Positions 34,201-46,416 of a stretch of DNA of 64,000 bases are shown piece after piece. Below the pieces are notes generated by a model that did not search any database, was not told where the DNA came from, and saw only the letters and a program-made list of their open reading frames with translations. This stretch comes from Ceratodon purpureus (Eukaryota; Streptophyta; Bryopsida; Pseudoditrichales; Ditrichaceae): NCBI GenBank assembly GCA_014871385.1, contig CM026426.1, positions 105,745,281 to 105,809,280 on the forward strand. Direction: 5' to 3'. Position 1 is the first letter of the stretch. Each line of letters begins with the position of its first letter. The translations under genes and the position numbers were made by a program.

Positions 34201-37200
34201 ATTGCTTGCTCAGGTGATACAAAATATTCTCCTGGGCCTAAACACTTAAAGGTAGGCATCTCTTGGGTCACATAATTTGTACTCTCAAAATCTGATTCAG
34301 AAGATACCTCTGTGGTATACTCTGAATCTTCGTCTTGAGTTTCACCATGATATTTAGCAGGAAACATAGGTAAAACAACTTTATTTCTACCACTTCCAAT
34401 AGTTAAAGTTCCTTTTCCCTCATCATCCTTAACTCTCGCAGACTTAAGCCAAGGACGACCTAACAATATAGGATAAGTTGAAATAGATTCACTTACTTTA
34501 AAGACTATGTAATTAATCTTAAATCTAAGTCCTCCGATATTGGTTATAATTCCTCTCAAGATACCCAAAGGTACTACACGACTTTGGTCAGCCATTCTTA
34601 AGATAATGGGAGTTGAAGTCATGTTGGTTAAACCTAACTCTTCCATAGTATCTACATTCATTAGGTTTACACTAGACCCACTATCCACTTGGGCTCCTTC
34701 AATTAATGCCCCATCTATCATGACATCAACTGTTGGTGCCCCAGGATCTACGGATATATCATGAACATCTACAATTTTGGGGGTTTTGTTCTTTAAAGAT
34801 CTATCCTTTTTTGTCTTAACATTAACTTCTTCAGTTGTCTTAGGTCTTTTCCTTACTAAAGAAGATGTTAATTCGTTTTTACAAAGGGGAGACAAAGCAA
34901 GTAATTGTCTTAAAGAGATTTGGGGTTGCATTTTGTCTAAATCGTTAAGTATATCATAAGGAGGCATTCCTACTGTTAACTTCATTATACGGTTGTGTTT
35001 TCTCTTCTTAACACTTACAGGTGTCTCTTTCTTTATTTTCTTTGGTGGTCTATAAAAAGTAGGTTGTTCCGGCATTAAGAGATTAAAGGAATCAAGTTTT
35101 TCCAAAGTTGGGGTTTTAAGTATTGAATCATCTTTTTTATCAATCTCCTTATCTGAGGACTCTTTAGAACTTGACTCCTTTAAGGGTAAAGGAGGTGGTG
35201 AATCTAGAACTATTGGAGTTGTTGGTGTTGGTTTACTTTTCACTGACCTCTCTCTCACTTTTGGTAGTTGAAAATCACTATTGGAACTGTCTGCTTGTTC
35301 ACTTTCTATAATGGCTTTTTTAGCTTGTGCTCGAGTTATAAAGACATCAGATGGTTTAGATACTGCTAAGTAATTCACATTTCGGGAATTATTAGTCTGG
35401 GAACCTTCCTGAACTTGCACTTGTTTCCTTAAAGGATAACTTCTATTGGAGGGAGGAAACTCTGTTATGATGGCTGTACATACTGTGGAAATGTGGCCTG
35501 ATTGCCCACATCTTCCACATAAAGGTACATAGTCTTCTCGTTTCCTAGTGTTAGGACAATCTCTCGCATAATGCCCTAACTCTCCACATCTATAACATGT
35601 TAAGATTTTACCCTTCTCAGGTGGTCCATATTGATGAGTGTTAGGATTAGTCGGTGGTCCATTGCAAATAGGGTATTTGTTATATTCGTCGTTCCATCTA
35701 GGTCGGCCATCTCCTGGCACATAAGGTGGTCCCTTATTTGGCCTTGTAAATGGACGCTTAGATGTAACACGATAAGGTGTTTTTGGTGGTGGTGGTGGTT
35801 GTTCATTTACTAACGCTACCACTCCTTTAACTTCCTTGATATTTCTACAAGTAGTTATATTATGACCTTTAGCCCCGCAATAAGTACAACGAAGGTTAAT
35901 GGTGCTTCCTATTGGGGAAGTACACTCATTGGATAAATGCCCATGACCCTTGCAATTACTACACCAAATGTTAGTTCTTTGGTTACTAGGTTTAGGACGT
36001 TTATTCTTACCCTCGGCAAGTTGAACTGACAATTCCTTAAGTTGCTTTTGCAATGCTTGTATTTGGGACTCTTCTTCAGTTACTGGCACTAAAGCAAGTT
36101 GATCCTGACGTTCTGAGGGAGCTCTCATAGCTAAAGGAGTAGGATTAACTATGGGTTTAGGGTAATAGTCTCTACCCCTACTATCCATCCCAGGTTGACT
36201 TGCTATAGGTGGAGGATAACTTAAAGGAAGCATATAAGGGTTATGGTATGAAGATGTTTTATTTTGATTCAACATGTTTGACCTTTGCATGGCTTCTTCT
36301 CAAGTACGTGCAGCTTCATAAGCTGCCGTTAAGGTCTGAGGATCAGAAAGTTTTACTTGATAAATGCACATGGGATCTAATAGGCCTCTTATAAAGGTAT
36401 TGGTTATCCACATATTTGGAAGTCCATGATTATGCCATTTACGAAGTAAAGTCTTAAGGCGGGTATAATAACTTGCTATACTCTCATCAGGGTACATTTG
36501 AAAACTTTGAAGTTGATCTTGCAAAGCATTATGATATGCTTTAGGTCTAAAATAATTAAGGAAAGCATTCCTTCAGTCATCCCAATCCTGGGGTCTAGGG
36601 TTTAAGGAAGCATACCATCTTTGAGCTTCCCCTAACAAATTCCCTAGAAAACTTGTTGCCCACTTTCGCTCAGGCAAGTCATTTGCTATAGCTACTACTT
36701 GGAACCTTTCTAAGTAAGCATCAGGATCCTCACCAGGCTCACCATAAAAAATAGGGAATGGAGCAATATTCATCATTCTAGGTTGTGCCATTCTATATGA
36801 ATAAGTTATGGGAGTTGGAAGTGGTGGAGGAGGAGGTGGTGATGGTGGTTGAGGTGGTAGTGGTGGTGGTGGTGGTGGTTGAAGGTAACGCCTTAAAGGC
36901 TCGTCCTCACTCTCACTTGACTCATTACTTTCACTACTACTACTCTCTGATGGACTCTCTGAAGGATGTCCCCAATGACTTATGTCTTCATTATTCCACC
37001 CACTTGGTTGATCATAAGGATTAGTAAAAGGTTGTATAGTTGGAAGGGAATCTGGTAGAGAAAGTTGATAAGTTAATTCTTTATCTACCCATCTTCTTCC
37101 AATGCCTTCAAATGAAACTTCTGGTATGAAATTACTAATAGGAGTACTTGTTTCTACTTCGGTAATATCTTTAATGTCATTAATCCAACTTTCTAATCCT

Positions 37201-37778
37201 GTAACAAAGGTTTGTACAGCCTCATCTAAATAAGTTATAGGTGTTTCAAAGTTAAGTTGATTATCAATGGAAAATTCAGGTGGATTAGATGATTCTCCAA
37301 CCTCGGTTAGAGATGGACCTTTAAAAGGACTTCCTAAGTCTGAAGAGGAAGGTGAGATAGGTTCTACTACCTTCTTATCCTTTTCAAGCTTAGTTCTAAT
37401 TGGATTAACTTCACTTGAAGATCCCCAAGTTAATCTTCTGAAGGTAGGTGAATGACAAATATAACGTGACTTCCCCTTTTCTACTAAATCCTCGTCATGT
37501 AATTCTAATTCTTCCTTTAAAGGATCATTTTGTTGTTCCTTTAAAGAAGGTTCATTTAAAATTACTTCTTGACTTTCACCTGACTCAGTTGAATTATTAG
37601 GATTCAAGTTGGATGGATTAGATTCGTCTTTGCTTATGGGAGAAGGGGTTGAGTTATAAACACGGTTTGCAGTTACTAAGGTTATGACTTGTTTTTCTTT
37701 TCTTTCTAACCTTCTTTTAAGACGTTCACTTCTTGCAATATTCTGTTGCTCCCTTAATTCCTTCTCTTTCCCAGACAT
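31236..37778 (-). pseudogene. Element 1 gag-pol polyprotein (one frame, three TGA stops)
   Basis: A single minus-strand frame from ATG 37778 (MSGKEKEL) to 31236. Domains in order: a Ser/Glu/Pro-rich leader, gag core (FYGEPGEDPDAYLERF, about 36740), four CCHC knuckles (for example CYRCGELGHYARDC, 36000-35500), aspartic protease (AQVDSGSSVNLM, about 34680), RT (SPIVIVPKKNGKIRIC, FLDDF), RNase H (VYEDASNVAIGSV), zinc HHCC, and integrase DDE (GIDFVGP, SDRGTHF, GQTEKTNG). Stops are TGA at 36573, 36300 and 33726. The last replaces the Trp normally found in SEWVSPIV. The RNase H motif reads YEDAS. It is recent but coding-dead unless read through. Confidence 0.9.
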
Positions 37779-37926
37779 TGGTGAATGCCATTTAGACTTT
37801 AAGCATTGAAGCTTAAATCTCAATGAATTCTTGTCCCCAATTTTAACACAAGAAGAAGACTTAAGGTTTCACTATACACTCTACCTTTTTCAAAGTTTCT
37901 TTATTCCATTCAATTTAGAATAAAGA

Positions 37927-38727
37927 CTAACTCTTATTGGTGTCAAACCAAGAAATTATCCAAGTGTTTAAAGTAAAGGGTTCTACTTCAAATATCTCTT
38001 CAATTTCTTCTTCTTGAAAATTTCTTGGATAATTGTACTCACTAATCAATTGCTCTATTAAAGAATTCTTTTCACAATCAACTTCACCCTCTTTACTAAT
38101 TTGATCTATCTCCTTAGCTAAAAGATGAATTAGAGCTTCTTCATTTCTTTGTACACCCTCGTATATTATCAACAGTCGTCTTAACCTTACCAATTGTTCA
38201 ATAATAGGCTCAATAGGTCTTACCATGTTTTAAAGACATAGCAATCCAAATGAAACTGAAATTGAACAATTTGAATCTTTAACTAGGAAATCCGGGATTA
38301 AGACTTGACTATCTAATTTTTGAGGCCCATACTTAAAGACATAAGTTTTTAAATCTATCTTATACCCATTCCATGCTCCACATCCTCTAGAGATTAAAGG
38401 TGAGGTTATGTTTTTCAACCTTCCGTATTGGGCAAACAAAAAGTGTAAATTGCTTTGCAAAAATAATTCCCCTTTAAAAATTATCAAAGCGTTAAACCTT
38501 TTGCCACTATCCCAAATTTTTGATAGTATTATCCTTTTGATATCAATAGGTAATTGATCAAATTTACTTTGTAGGTTTAAGTCAAATCTGGAATGTGATC
38601 CACAAATTTGATATCCTTGCCCAAAATACGCACCTCTATAAACTCTATATAAGGCTGCAAACAAATAGGAATCTTCAAAGAATAGATTTATGTTTTCTTG
38701 GTTTACTTCCCAAGGAAATATTGACAT
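37927..38727 (-). pseudogene. Element 1 ORF1 upstream of gag
   Basis: ATG 38727 opens a frame of 267 codons broken by one TAA at about 38230. The first 165 residues (MSIFPWEVNQENINLFFEDS...) are aromatic-rich and globular in look. The last 99 (VRPIEPIIEQLVRLRRLLII...) look like a helical or coiled-coil segment ending in an acidic tail. It ends about 150 bases before gag in another frame. Ogre/Tat elements are known to carry an extra ORF before gag, which supports a real role. No domain is recognised. Confidence 0.6.
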
Positions 38728-38965
38728 TTCCTTACATCAATTAATTGATTGTTAATCTCAACATTCACAATCAATACTCTACTTACTTCACTTACTACTA
38801 GATAAGTTAGCTATAAAGGAATTCACATATATAATGTTTCTTAAGTTTTATTGACTTAAAAACAATATATGCTTAGGCTTTAAGACCAAGAATCCCCTGC
38901 TAATACTTAAGAAATTATTTCTTAAAGGATTCTTACACTACTCTATAGACACCTTATGACGGAAC

Positions 38966-38985
38966 CCTCCCCAGCATGGTCGCCA
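38966..38985 (-). promoter_or_regulatory. Element 1 primer-binding site
   Basis: On the minus strand, TGGCGACCATGCTGGGGAGG lies six bases downstream of the 5' LTR (spacer of A on the plus strand). It starts with TGG, complementary to a tRNA CCA end. Ogre elements use a similar TGGCGACT... sequence attributed to tRNA-Arg, so tRNA-Arg is my inference. Confidence 0.75.
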
Positions 38986-38991
38986 AAAAAA

Positions 38992-41402
38992 TGTAAGGTA
39001 AAAATTTGCTAAACAACATCCAAGCCCAATAAAATCTAGATTCGTTCTACGGGAGGGTCAAGTTCGTCTAAGTTTGGTGTATGTCTAAGATTTAAGTAGG
39101 TAAATAAAGGTTTTTAAGGCTAAATGTCTTAAAGATAACTCTTATCTTAGAGTTTGTGTGGCACTTTGCCAAATAAGCTTTAAGGAGGGGGGTGGAATGA
39201 ATCTAAAGGATCTCACAACCTCACTCGTTGCCCTTTATCCTTGCCATGTTTGGCCATGGAGATCCTCCATGTAGTTCTCTCATCATTCATTGTTGATTCC
39301 TTAATTAAAGTGAATTATTTAAAACACAATTTACCTCGAGCAATTAACGCTCTCCAATCTCCATTCTCCAAGTACTCCTTCCTTCACTTAAAGGATTACT
39401 CAAGTTAGTAAATTGTATTCTTAAGATAAATTCACTTAAGTTTACTAACACAATGCACTATATGCATGCATTATGCTCTCAAGGACTTCATTCACAACTT
39501 CTAATCTAATTCCACTTCACAATGCATTAACTCCTTTATTTCTTCCCTTGAGTCTTAACTCACTCAAGCTATATTCACTTTGGTACTCACTTCTAAATCC
39601 AAGTATTCACAATTACTTATTCAACTCATAATCTTTATCATCACTCAATGATTACAATGATTCACTCTTTAAGCAATTAAGGTATTTCCTTAACTTTCCA
39701 TGAAGTACTATTTAATTTTTAAGTAATATAATGTTGAAATAATACTCCTCTCAAGTCAATATTCCAAACATTCAACTCACAACACACACATTCAACACTT
39801 TCTTACACAATTCCTTATACAATCTTAAAGAATTCACTCATTCTTTTATTGCAAAGACTAGCTCCAAGCTAGGACACACATATTACACAATGTGGTGCTT
39901 AACACCTTGGGGGAGAAGGGGATATAGTCCAAATCTTAAGGGCTACATCCTTTCTCAAGGGGTGCGCCTTTAAGTTGGCACCTCCTCTTAAGGTCGCGAC
40001 TCTTTACAAGGTCGTATCCTTTAACAAGGGGTACATCCCTTTATAAATGTGCACCTCTTGCCGTGTTCACATATAACCTATATTCTTAAGTGTTTATTCT
40101 TAAGCTATCTACTTCTTCTAGTGTGAACTAAGTTTCTTAAGTCCCTTTTCATATTCTAAGGATTTCTCCCTACTTAAAGCACTTAGTTTCTAATTTTTTA
40201 AAGTTTTTATTGCTACAGTTTCTTATTCTTAAGAATTTAGGCTTAAAACTAAAAAGTAGCTCTACATAGCCCTCTTCTTTAGCATGAAGACGCCCTCGTC
40301 GAATAAAGGTCTTCAATGTTATTTGTATCTTTTTTACTCCTTTCTTAAAAGATCTTTGACTTGACACTTCCATTTTTTAAAGCAGATTCCATTTTCATCT
40401 TTGTTTTCGCTTAAGTATATCCCTTAAAGGATTATTCTTGAGTTAGTTCCTTAAGTACTTCTTTAATTGTCTCACAAATTCTCCAACTTGGTTTGAAACT
40501 TTTCTTTTGATCTCTTATTTCTTGATTGTGGTCTTGTACTTGTCTTTATTATCTTGAACATTGAATTTTGATTCATTAAAGTACAATTTTATCAACTATC
40601 AACTTAAAGACTCGACTTAACAACTCTCATCAATAGTAATTATGACCTAAAACTTTATTATTTTCTCTCATGGATATTCTTTCAAACTATCTCTCAAGAT
40701 TCTATTATTCTCTCGGGAATTTTTTAATGAACTCTCATATTGACTTAATTTTCCCTCTTAATTTTTATCATGTTTTTTGACTCTATTCTTTCTTTAAGAT
40801 CATCACTTTTTCTTAGAGCTCTCATTTTTTTCTTGAAATCCTCTCTCTTTCATTCATTTTTACTCATGTTCTTTCATTCTACTCATTTTCTCTCAAGACC
40901 TTCTAAACATTATTATTATTATTTTATTTAAATTGCAGGGTACTAATTGTTCTTCTCTCAAACAATTTTCTTGCAAGTTTTCACTCACTCCATTATCATG
41001 TTCTCTCTTATTTTTCCCTTTCGGCATGCTAAAAGTTTTGTATAGTTTTAACTGATTACTAAACTTTCCTTTATTTTATTCACTCGGCAATTGGCTTCCT
41101 TAAACTTTACTTCTTTTCTCCTTCTTTTATTTTATTTTATCATGTCCAATTTAAGTTTAGAAAGTCTAAATTAATTTTTTAATCACGCTTTGGCAATTTT
41201 TTGTATATTTTTAATTTTCTCTCACAAAGGAACTAATTACTATATGAATTTAATCTCATAATCTTTACACGGTTTATATAAACTGCCTATTATACTTTTC
41301 CGACTTTAATAATTTTGTAATAGGTTCACTGTAGGCAGGATTTTTCAAACTCCTATCAAAGGAGTGGTACAGAATTATAATTTTGCAGTGACACAATGCG
41401 CA
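38992..41402 (-). repeat. Element 1 5' LTR
   Basis: Same length as 22854-25264 (offset 16,138). Differences seen are concentrated in the first 30 bases, plus single changes near 39066, 40977, 41085, 41141 and 41319. Confidence 0.9.
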
Positions 41403-41808
41403 GAGTTCCCACGACCGCGGGGGCGGTGGATCCGACGACCACGGGGACGGCCGAGAGGTCGGCTTCCCCTGTATAAGGGGGAAGCCGCCCTCCTCTTTTT
41501 TAACCTTGTTTCTCCCAATTGCGTGAGAGTGCTTGCTTGTGGTGGGGGCTATGCTTCTTCTCTCTAGGGCCTTTTCATGGAGAGGGAAGGTTTCCCTTTA
41601 TTTGTGGGGAGGAGGGGGGGGGGGGGGGGGGGGGGGGGGTCACTTTTTGAATTTCTAAACGGTTTTTCTCAAAACCTTGTGGATTTCAATTGCTCCAAAT
41701 TTATTTTGCGGGAATTGAGGATTAATTTGGATGGCGAATTGGAGTGCTCGAAGGTCTTCTACAATGCCGAAGAACATGAAACAGAAGAATGTGGGACAAT
41801 AGGGGGAC
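41403..41808. other. Kinase 5' region with hairpin, TATA-like site and G26 run
   Basis: GC-rich repeats (CGACCGCGGGGGCGG / CGACCACGGGGACGG) are followed by a hairpin GGCTTCCCC-TGTATA-AGGGGGAAGCC at about 41460-41485, whose loop includes a TATA-like TGTATAAGG. A G26 run fills 41614-41639. An 82-codon ORF across the run is not convincing. Confidence 0.45.
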
Positions 41809-42937
41809 ATGCGCAACATCGATGATAGACCAAATTTATGTTGCAAGGATTCTGTTATGGAATTCATCGTTCAATTTTACGAGCAGACCACTGTTGCTTC
41901 CCTGGATAGTAGTTACGTTTGGTATAAAGAAGATGGGCCCAAAAAATTCAAGTGGGAGATGGAGTTGAAGATTATGGATACTTTGATGGCACCGGAATGG
42001 GAAGTGGAGAGAAAGAAGGCCGGGTACGAGAAATTTGTGGCAACTTGTGCACATGATGCATTATGGAATGCTCGTGACATTTTGGCTAAGTATGGAAGGG
42101 AGCATAGGGCGGGAGACGAGGCCTTCAAGGATGTTCTTTTAAACGCAGATTGCTTCGAGAAACTAATGGCACCCATGAGCTCAAGACGGCATCGACGTGG
42201 TTTTGTGGACTGGTGGAATTCCACGCTTGGTAGAAAGACAGAGATTAACTTACGGAAGCGAACTTTAAGTGTGTTGTTTGAAGGTGCAATTGTCCGTCAT
42301 TTGGACGGAAATATCCTCAAAGGTGATTATGCAACCATACGCAGGGTTAACATCGAGTTATCTGCTGAAATCTCTCGAGCTTGGGATTTTGTTTAGAAAC
42401 GGCCGCTCAATTGGTCTACTAGGCCGGATTTGGCACGCGTGGACCACTACAAAAAATCTCTTGCGATAAGAATTCCCCATCGGGGTGTTATTCGTTTTGC
42501 GAGTATTCATGAGAACGACCACGTGGGATACATGTATTGGTGGAACGGAGGGACCCTTCGGGACATGCTCAGAAGAGACGATGAGGCAGGGGATAACATC
42601 CTCATCCACTACACCTGCAGTCGGAATACAAAGGACAGTGAGGTTCAAGGGAAGCTTCTCCGCCTTTTCCAAAGCAAGCTAACAGAGCTTGCTTGGGCAC
42701 TCATCAACATCATGGATGGGGTACACAAATCAGGTTGGATCCTCAATGACTTGTCACCAGACAACATCCTACTTCACTTTCTGGCGGACAAGTCCAAGAT
42801 CTACATCAGGGTTTGCGATTAGGGCTTGATGACAAAGAAAGATGAGCCTATAAGGTCGCCAAGGTTTTTGAGGGTGCCCATCAGATGCAAGAGATCGTGG
42901 GAAGGCGATACCGGGTAGATCCTCGCGTGGTACACGT
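41809..42937 (+). pseudogene. Divergent plant protein-kinase pseudogene, 5' part
   Basis: From ATG 41809 an intronless frame runs through a family-specific N-terminus, then a degenerate kinase domain: YWWNGGTLRDMLRRDD, a catalytic loop NDLSPDNILLH (in place of HRDLKPxN) and RVCD*GLM in place of the DFG region. In-frame TAG stops are at 42394 and 42820. The second replaces the Trp of a CDWG motif. A frame change follows before VGRRYRVDPRVV. An in-frame TAG lies just upstream of ATG. Element 2 is inserted at 42938 and the gene resumes at 55560. A canonical HRD is missing, so catalytic activity of even an intact copy is uncertain. Confidence 0.7.
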
Positions 42938-43347
42938 TGGTAAAGGGAGGATTTACCAACTAAACCCTAGCCTTCACAATCCCATCAAAACCCAACAAAA
43001 CCCAACTAATCTAAGTGCTCCAAACACTCATAGATTGCTGGAAATGTACAATACAAGTGCAAAAAGAGGTCAAAACTGCATAAAATGGGTCAAAACAGCC
43101 CCAAAACCATAGTACAGCAGTTCCTAACAGCTCTCAGACCTCTCTGACTCTACCTGCTCTAGTGTAGAATGATTACAGGAAACCCTAACCTTGCCTCTTA
43201 AACCTCCTGAACTGGCGGAAGTCATCCAGTCGGCTGGTGACAGAGTTCATCCAAGTCGACCGGATGGCTGTCTAAGGTAAGGATGAAAACTGAAAAGAGA
43301 CTAAGGGAAACTAAGCAAAGGGGAGATTGGGGAATCTCCGGTTAACA
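42938..43347 (-). repeat. Element 2 3' LTR (410 bp)
   Basis: Plus-strand start TGGTAAAGGGAGGATTTACC, end GGTTAACA. It carries about two copies of a 25-26 bp unit GACAGAGTTCATCCAAGTCG near 43221-43265. The other LTR has more copies, explaining the length difference. Confidence 0.93.
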
Positions 43348-43348
43348 T

Positions 43349-43362
43349 TATCCCCTTTTTCC
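43349..43362 (-). promoter_or_regulatory. Element 2 3' polypurine tract
   Basis: The minus strand reads GGAAAAAGGGGATA two bases before the 3' LTR. Similar sequences recur inside the element at 53706, 54217 and 54598. Confidence 0.85.
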
Positions 43363-43522
43363 GGTAGTTCTGTCCCCAGAATGTGGGTGACGGAGGAAAA
43401 TGTTGGAGCATGAAAACCGATCCTAGGAAGTGAAAATTGTCCAAGCTATACAAAATGTCAAAAAACGATAATCCCCAAAGAAAACTAAAAAAGAGAATGT
43501 CGCAGGCGAAGAAGTCGGGCAG

Positions 43523-46312
43523 TCAGTCAGTCGGCTGGTGTACAGTCGGCGGCGCCTCGGTCGGGAGTGTAGAAGTCGGGTCGTCCATGTCGAGCCACGG
43601 CTCGAAAGTCGGGTCGCGCGCCTCAAACTTAGACAACCAGCGGTGCTGACGATCCAAGTCGGCTCGGTAGGCGGTCAACACATTCTTGAAATCCCGCTGC
43701 TTCGTAGCAGCATACTCCCGGACAGCTCGGCTGAGTTGCCGAGGTGGTAAGGTGTGCAAGGATAGCTCTGTCCGCAGTTGCTGATTCTCGAGAAAAAGAC
43801 TGTCAGCTTGCTGGAGACGGGCACTGAGCGTAGCCTCCAACTCCAGCCGGCGAATTGATGGAGCCGCGGGAGCAGGATCTAGAACTCGGGAAATCAGGTC
43901 GGCCTGTAAGGCCTGTACCTGCTCTAGGAGGGCGGTGTGGTCGCGAAGCAGCTGGGTATGGGTCTCTGTAAGGGTGCGAAGATTGGAGTCTCGGGCGGCC
44001 AGTAGCTGTTGAAGTTGATGGATCTTGATGTCACGTTCTGCTACGACCGTGGCTACCTGCTGTCGGCTAGACTCTAGCTGCTCAGCTGCACTACGAGTCT
44101 GGACCAGGGCGTCGGCGATGACTTTGAGGTTGTAAAAAACAACCTGAAGGTCGTGTGTCCTAGCAGATCCAAGGGGTGGTTCGGATGGCGGGGCAGTGTC
44201 GAGTTTCTCTGTCGGATGAAGAGACTCAGAGGGGCCCTCCGGGCTGTGTGGTGCCGGGTGCAGCGCCGGTGAGGAAGGATCGCGAGCTGGGGCTGCTGCA
44301 GCGTCTTCTGGAACACGACCTGAAGGCTGTGTCGGAGGGAAGCTCGGAGCGGTGAATACGATTGGCTCGCGGTACAGCATGAGCGCCATCGGCGGCAGGG
44401 ACGGTGCTAACTTCGGTGACGAAGAGCAGTCGGGTGGCGCTGAAGCTAGGGTGTCGGTGGCGGAAACAGGCGGGGTCAGCCGGGCGTATGGGATAGCTGG
44501 GTTCACTGAACGCCTAGGTGGGGAGCCAGGCACGTTGCTGAGATTGACGGGTGGGGTACCAGCAGAGCTGCTGAGGTTGATGACGGAGTCGGGTGGTGCG
44601 ACAGCCGCAGGTACTGGATCCAAGTTGACATCGGACCCAGAAGAAACCTCTCAGTAGCGTCTGGTGACAGTTCGGGATCGAAGGGGGTACCTGCAATTCG
44701 GTGAGGCTGGACTTATGTGCGCAGCAGAGCGTGGAAGCGGGGTCCGTTGAGTTGGAGATCGGTATGGAAACACTGGCTGGCGAATCTGCTGGCCGTGTCG
44801 AAGGAGACGTCGGGCGGGACGACCGACATCAGACGAACCTTCCTGGGACCGGGAAGTCGGCTCTGTATCTGCCTGGTCGGCGGAGGTACTCATAGTCGGG
44901 CAGTGACCGTCACCACTAGTACGATCTCGGAGTTGCCCAGCTGGCGGTCGTACGATGGGTGGACTGATGGGTGCACCCTCGTGGCTCCCATCCATGATGT
45001 CAACGCTGGAATCAACTGTCTGTGGCTCGGTTACGTCTTCACGGTCCGGGAACGAGTAGGACAATATAGTATCCATGACAACGGCTCCACGAAGACGGCG
45101 CGGCTCCCCTGGCTGTGAATGGAGATAGATCAGATGACGGCGCAAATTTGCGAGGACAAAAAAGGACCAGTCAAAAGGGCGCTGTCGGCGCCCGGCCTTC
45201 TCTGCTGCAAGAATATGCTCCACGAGGTCGTTACTCACAAACAGGAACCTCTGTTTGAATCCTATGGCGTCACTCAACGCCCGGACTCGGACCTGATAAG
45301 CATCTGGTAATGCTGTAACCCGATTGCCATCATGGGCATGGTCAGCCTCTGTCAGTCCCAGCTGCGAGTATCGCTCATCGAACCCGAAACCCACCTTCTA
45401 GCCTAACAAGTTGGCCCCGTCGTCGAACCCTAAGGCTGTTCGGATCACGTATGCCGTAATCTCCACAGGTTTGCCTCGGACCATTGACCGGATGATCGGC
45501 TCACCGGTAGGTCGGCGGGTGCCCCTGGGTTGCTGAATGTACTCAAACCCATCCACAAAGTCAAGAACTAACTCAGGTCGGGGCTGCGGCCAATTGAAAT
45601 TATAAAATACCTGGAGACAGGTGTATGCTGCCCAGGCGTCGTCGGCCGGCGCTCGCCAGGCGTCCCACTGTGTATGCGGCTCGATGGTGATATCCAGTCG
45701 ACGATGAGGGTTGCGTGGAATACGCACAGTCTTTGGAACGCGCGCATCCACCGCAGTCAACTTGCGTTTGACTCCGCGCCTCGGGTCGATGGGAGTCGAC
45801 TGTGAGGGTGCAGTCGGCGGTGGTACTACAAGCTGCTCGGTCGGGGGTAACGTCGGTGGAGGTGTGGGTCGTACCGTGCCATCTAGGTCGGGCTCCACAA
45901 CGGGCTGGGTGCTGAAGCCTCCAATCTCCATGGACTCGGCGCTACCAGCCCGAGGTAAGGCTCCCCGACAGAAATACCTTTCCAACGTCCCTCGATGAGC
46001 TCGGCGACGGTAGCGAGTGAGGTAAATGCGGCGGTTGACGGCTGCAGGCGGAGACGGAGCAAGCACCTGGTCGTGTGTCCGCTGAGAGCAATGCACTGGA
46101 AAATCAAAGCAGTCGGAAGAGTCACCTGATGTCGAGACGCCAAGAAAGCTTGAAGCGGCCTGGAGATTGATGGCGCAGAGTGTGCCCGACGCCACCCCCG
46201 TTGACTGTCGTAAACCCTGAGTATTAGGGTTAGGTCGAAGCTGCTCGGAGGATGGACGGTGTCGGTCGAGGACAGGTCCCAGAGGGTGCTGTGGAGCACT
46301 CGGCGCGCGCAA
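43523..46312 (-). pseudogene. Element 2 post-pol accessory ORF (about 930 codons, two stops)
   Basis: One minus-strand frame, interrupted by TAG at 45398 and TGA at 44651, with protein-like sequence continuing on both sides. It has an N-terminal globular part (TVRIPRNPHRRLDITIEPHT; VVMDTILSYSF near the end), a Pro/Ser/Thr-rich linker, then a coiled coil (SSRQQVATVVAERDIKIHQLQQLL and ARLQQADSLFLENQQLR). The end FEPWLDMDDP is acidic. No ATG begins the listed frame, which stays open upstream to at least about 46438. The layout parallels the element 1 accessory ORF, and the coiled-coil end is kept in element 3. Function unknown. Confidence 0.7.
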
Positions 46313-46416
46313 AAAACTCTCGACCTTGACTGGAACTACAGAAATAGAGGGGGCCCGAGGGCTCGCGAAAGCTGCAGGGAGACTAGAGTTGCGGATGCGG
46401 TGGTCACAACCAAATG

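Larger units (their letters stand above)
22854..41402 (-). mobile_element. Element 1: 18.5 kb Ty3/gypsy (Tat/Athila-type) retrotransposon
   Basis: Two 2,411 bp LTRs (22854-25264 and 38992-41402) bound an internal region read on the minus strand. In order it has a PBS, a pre-gag ORF, gag-pro-RT-RNaseH-integrase in one frame, and a large accessory ORF. The RT motif FLDDF and the integrase and RNase H sequences resemble the Tat/Athila group (non-chromovirus gypsy). LTRs differ at about ten positions by eye, half of them in the first 30 bases, so insertion is recent. The polyprotein nevertheless has three TGA stops. No target duplication is seen (AGCTT before, GAGTT or CCACG after). Its length approaches that of Ogre elements. 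Confidence 0.92.

Noticed and set aside
41577..41825. 82-residue plus-strand protein with poly-Gly
   Set aside because: The Gly tract is the G26 run, and the frame does not continue into the kinase.
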